Below, one piece after another: positions 49,497 to 49,564 of a DNA stretch of 49,564 nt. Position 1 is the first letter of the stretch; each line of letters opens with the position of its first letter. The DNA lies in contig CADBUY010000014.1 of assembly GCA_902797965.1 (NCBI GenBank), positions 1 to 49,564 of the forward strand, in the 5' to 3' direction. Below the pieces are notes generated by a model. The model ran no database searches, was not told the DNA's origin, and was given only the letters and a program-made list of their open reading frames with translations. This stretch comes from an uncultured bacterium. GTDB taxonomy: Bacteria; Cyanobacteriota; Vampirovibrionia; Gastranaerophilales; Gastranaerophilaceae. Made by a program: the position numbers and the translations under genes.

Positions 49497-49564
49497 TGGC
49501 GGGAACGACGAGGCTCGAACTCGCGACCTCATGCGTGACAGGCATGCGCTCTAACCAAACTGAG
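49497..49564 (-). tRNA. tRNA-Asp (anticodon GTC), partial at window end
   Basis: Reading the minus strand from the window edge: the D arm CTCAGTTTGGTTAGAG, anticodon arm CATGC-CTGTCAC-GCATG with GTC, T arm GCGAG-TTCGAGC-CTCGT, acceptor strand CGTTCCC, discriminator G and an encoded CCA. The first nine or ten bases, expected to begin GGGAACG, lie beyond the window. Confidence 0.93.

Noticed and set aside
49270..49545. A 91-residue minus-strand frame
   Set aside because: It covers the tRNA-Asp 3' end, its terminator and the modular repeat.
1..49564. CRISPR array
   Set aside because: Repeats are dispersed, inverted and of irregular spacing; none form a regular repeat-spacer row and no cas gene is present.

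Overview
The window looks like a chromosomal segment of a low-GC gut bacterium of the Melainabacteria/Vampirovibrionia type, probably Candidatus Gastranaerophilales. This is an inference. It rests on AT-rich coding with standard stops, FolE2, GatD and GlgC beside many unassigned secreted and membrane proteins, and short I/V-x-F-x-G-G motifs in lineage-specific proteins (30149-31828; a looser variant in 39277-40224). No rRNA or CRISPR array is present. One complete tRNA (Gly-CCC) and one cut by the window edge (Asp-GTC) are seen.

Layout. 1-5.8 kb: folE2 with a small duplicated-domain gene, aroQ, and the tail of the spc ribosomal operon (rpsE-rpmD-rplO-secY) on the minus strand, enclosed by an inverted pair of composite intergenic repeats. 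5.8-12.9 kb: rdgB, a four-gene minus-strand cluster of secreted or membrane proteins plus an alpha/beta hydrolase with a Cys nucleophile, a phage-type DUF6291 protein, a class III aminotransferase divergent from a MarR regulator, and an MtnX-like phosphatase. 12.9-18.1 kb: a broken tRNA-Gly copy, a structured RNA ahead of a DUF3800 gene that is split by a 149-bp MITE, the intact tRNA-Gly, glf with a two-domain glycosyltransferase (galactofuranose glycan synthesis), and a second inverted copy of the MITE. 18-27.9 kb: DMT transporter, glgC, Na/Pi symporter, aquaporin, ung, bioG-like esterase, rbgA-rplS. 27.9-32.3 kb: a lethal-factor-like zinc metalloprotease divergent from a duplicated membrane protein, then a Gly/Ser/Cys-repeat peptide with its own terminator. 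32.6-43.5 kb: pilT-recO-gatD, a LprI-like protein, valS, a phosphopantetheinyl transferase, a hidden 57-aa gene, a TPR protein. 43.5-49.6 kb: two tandem type III-style DNA methyltransferases with no nuclease, a TIM-barrel-like protein, a Fic protein lying between duplicated tRNA-Asp 3' ends, and the partial tRNA-Asp.

The most distinctive property is the intergenic DNA. Nearly every gap carries short, structured, modular repeats of at least six families: a 132-149 bp MITE with a 4-bp target duplication; a GTCATTGTGAGG...CAATCCAGC hairpin that exists with and without an inner palindromic module; the same inner module beside tRNA 3' ends; G-tract/TAAAT elements, one of which interrupts a tRNA-Gly copy; CACCCCACCC-ended elements; and small palindromes whose stems covary. 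Several contribute functional signals (stop codon, Shine-Dalgarno, promoter parts). The best single observations are the MITE-interrupted DUF3800 gene with its upstream RNA, the lethal-factor-like protease, the Cys-repeat peptide, and the nested repeat modules. All family assignments come from reading motifs by eye; no database search was possible.
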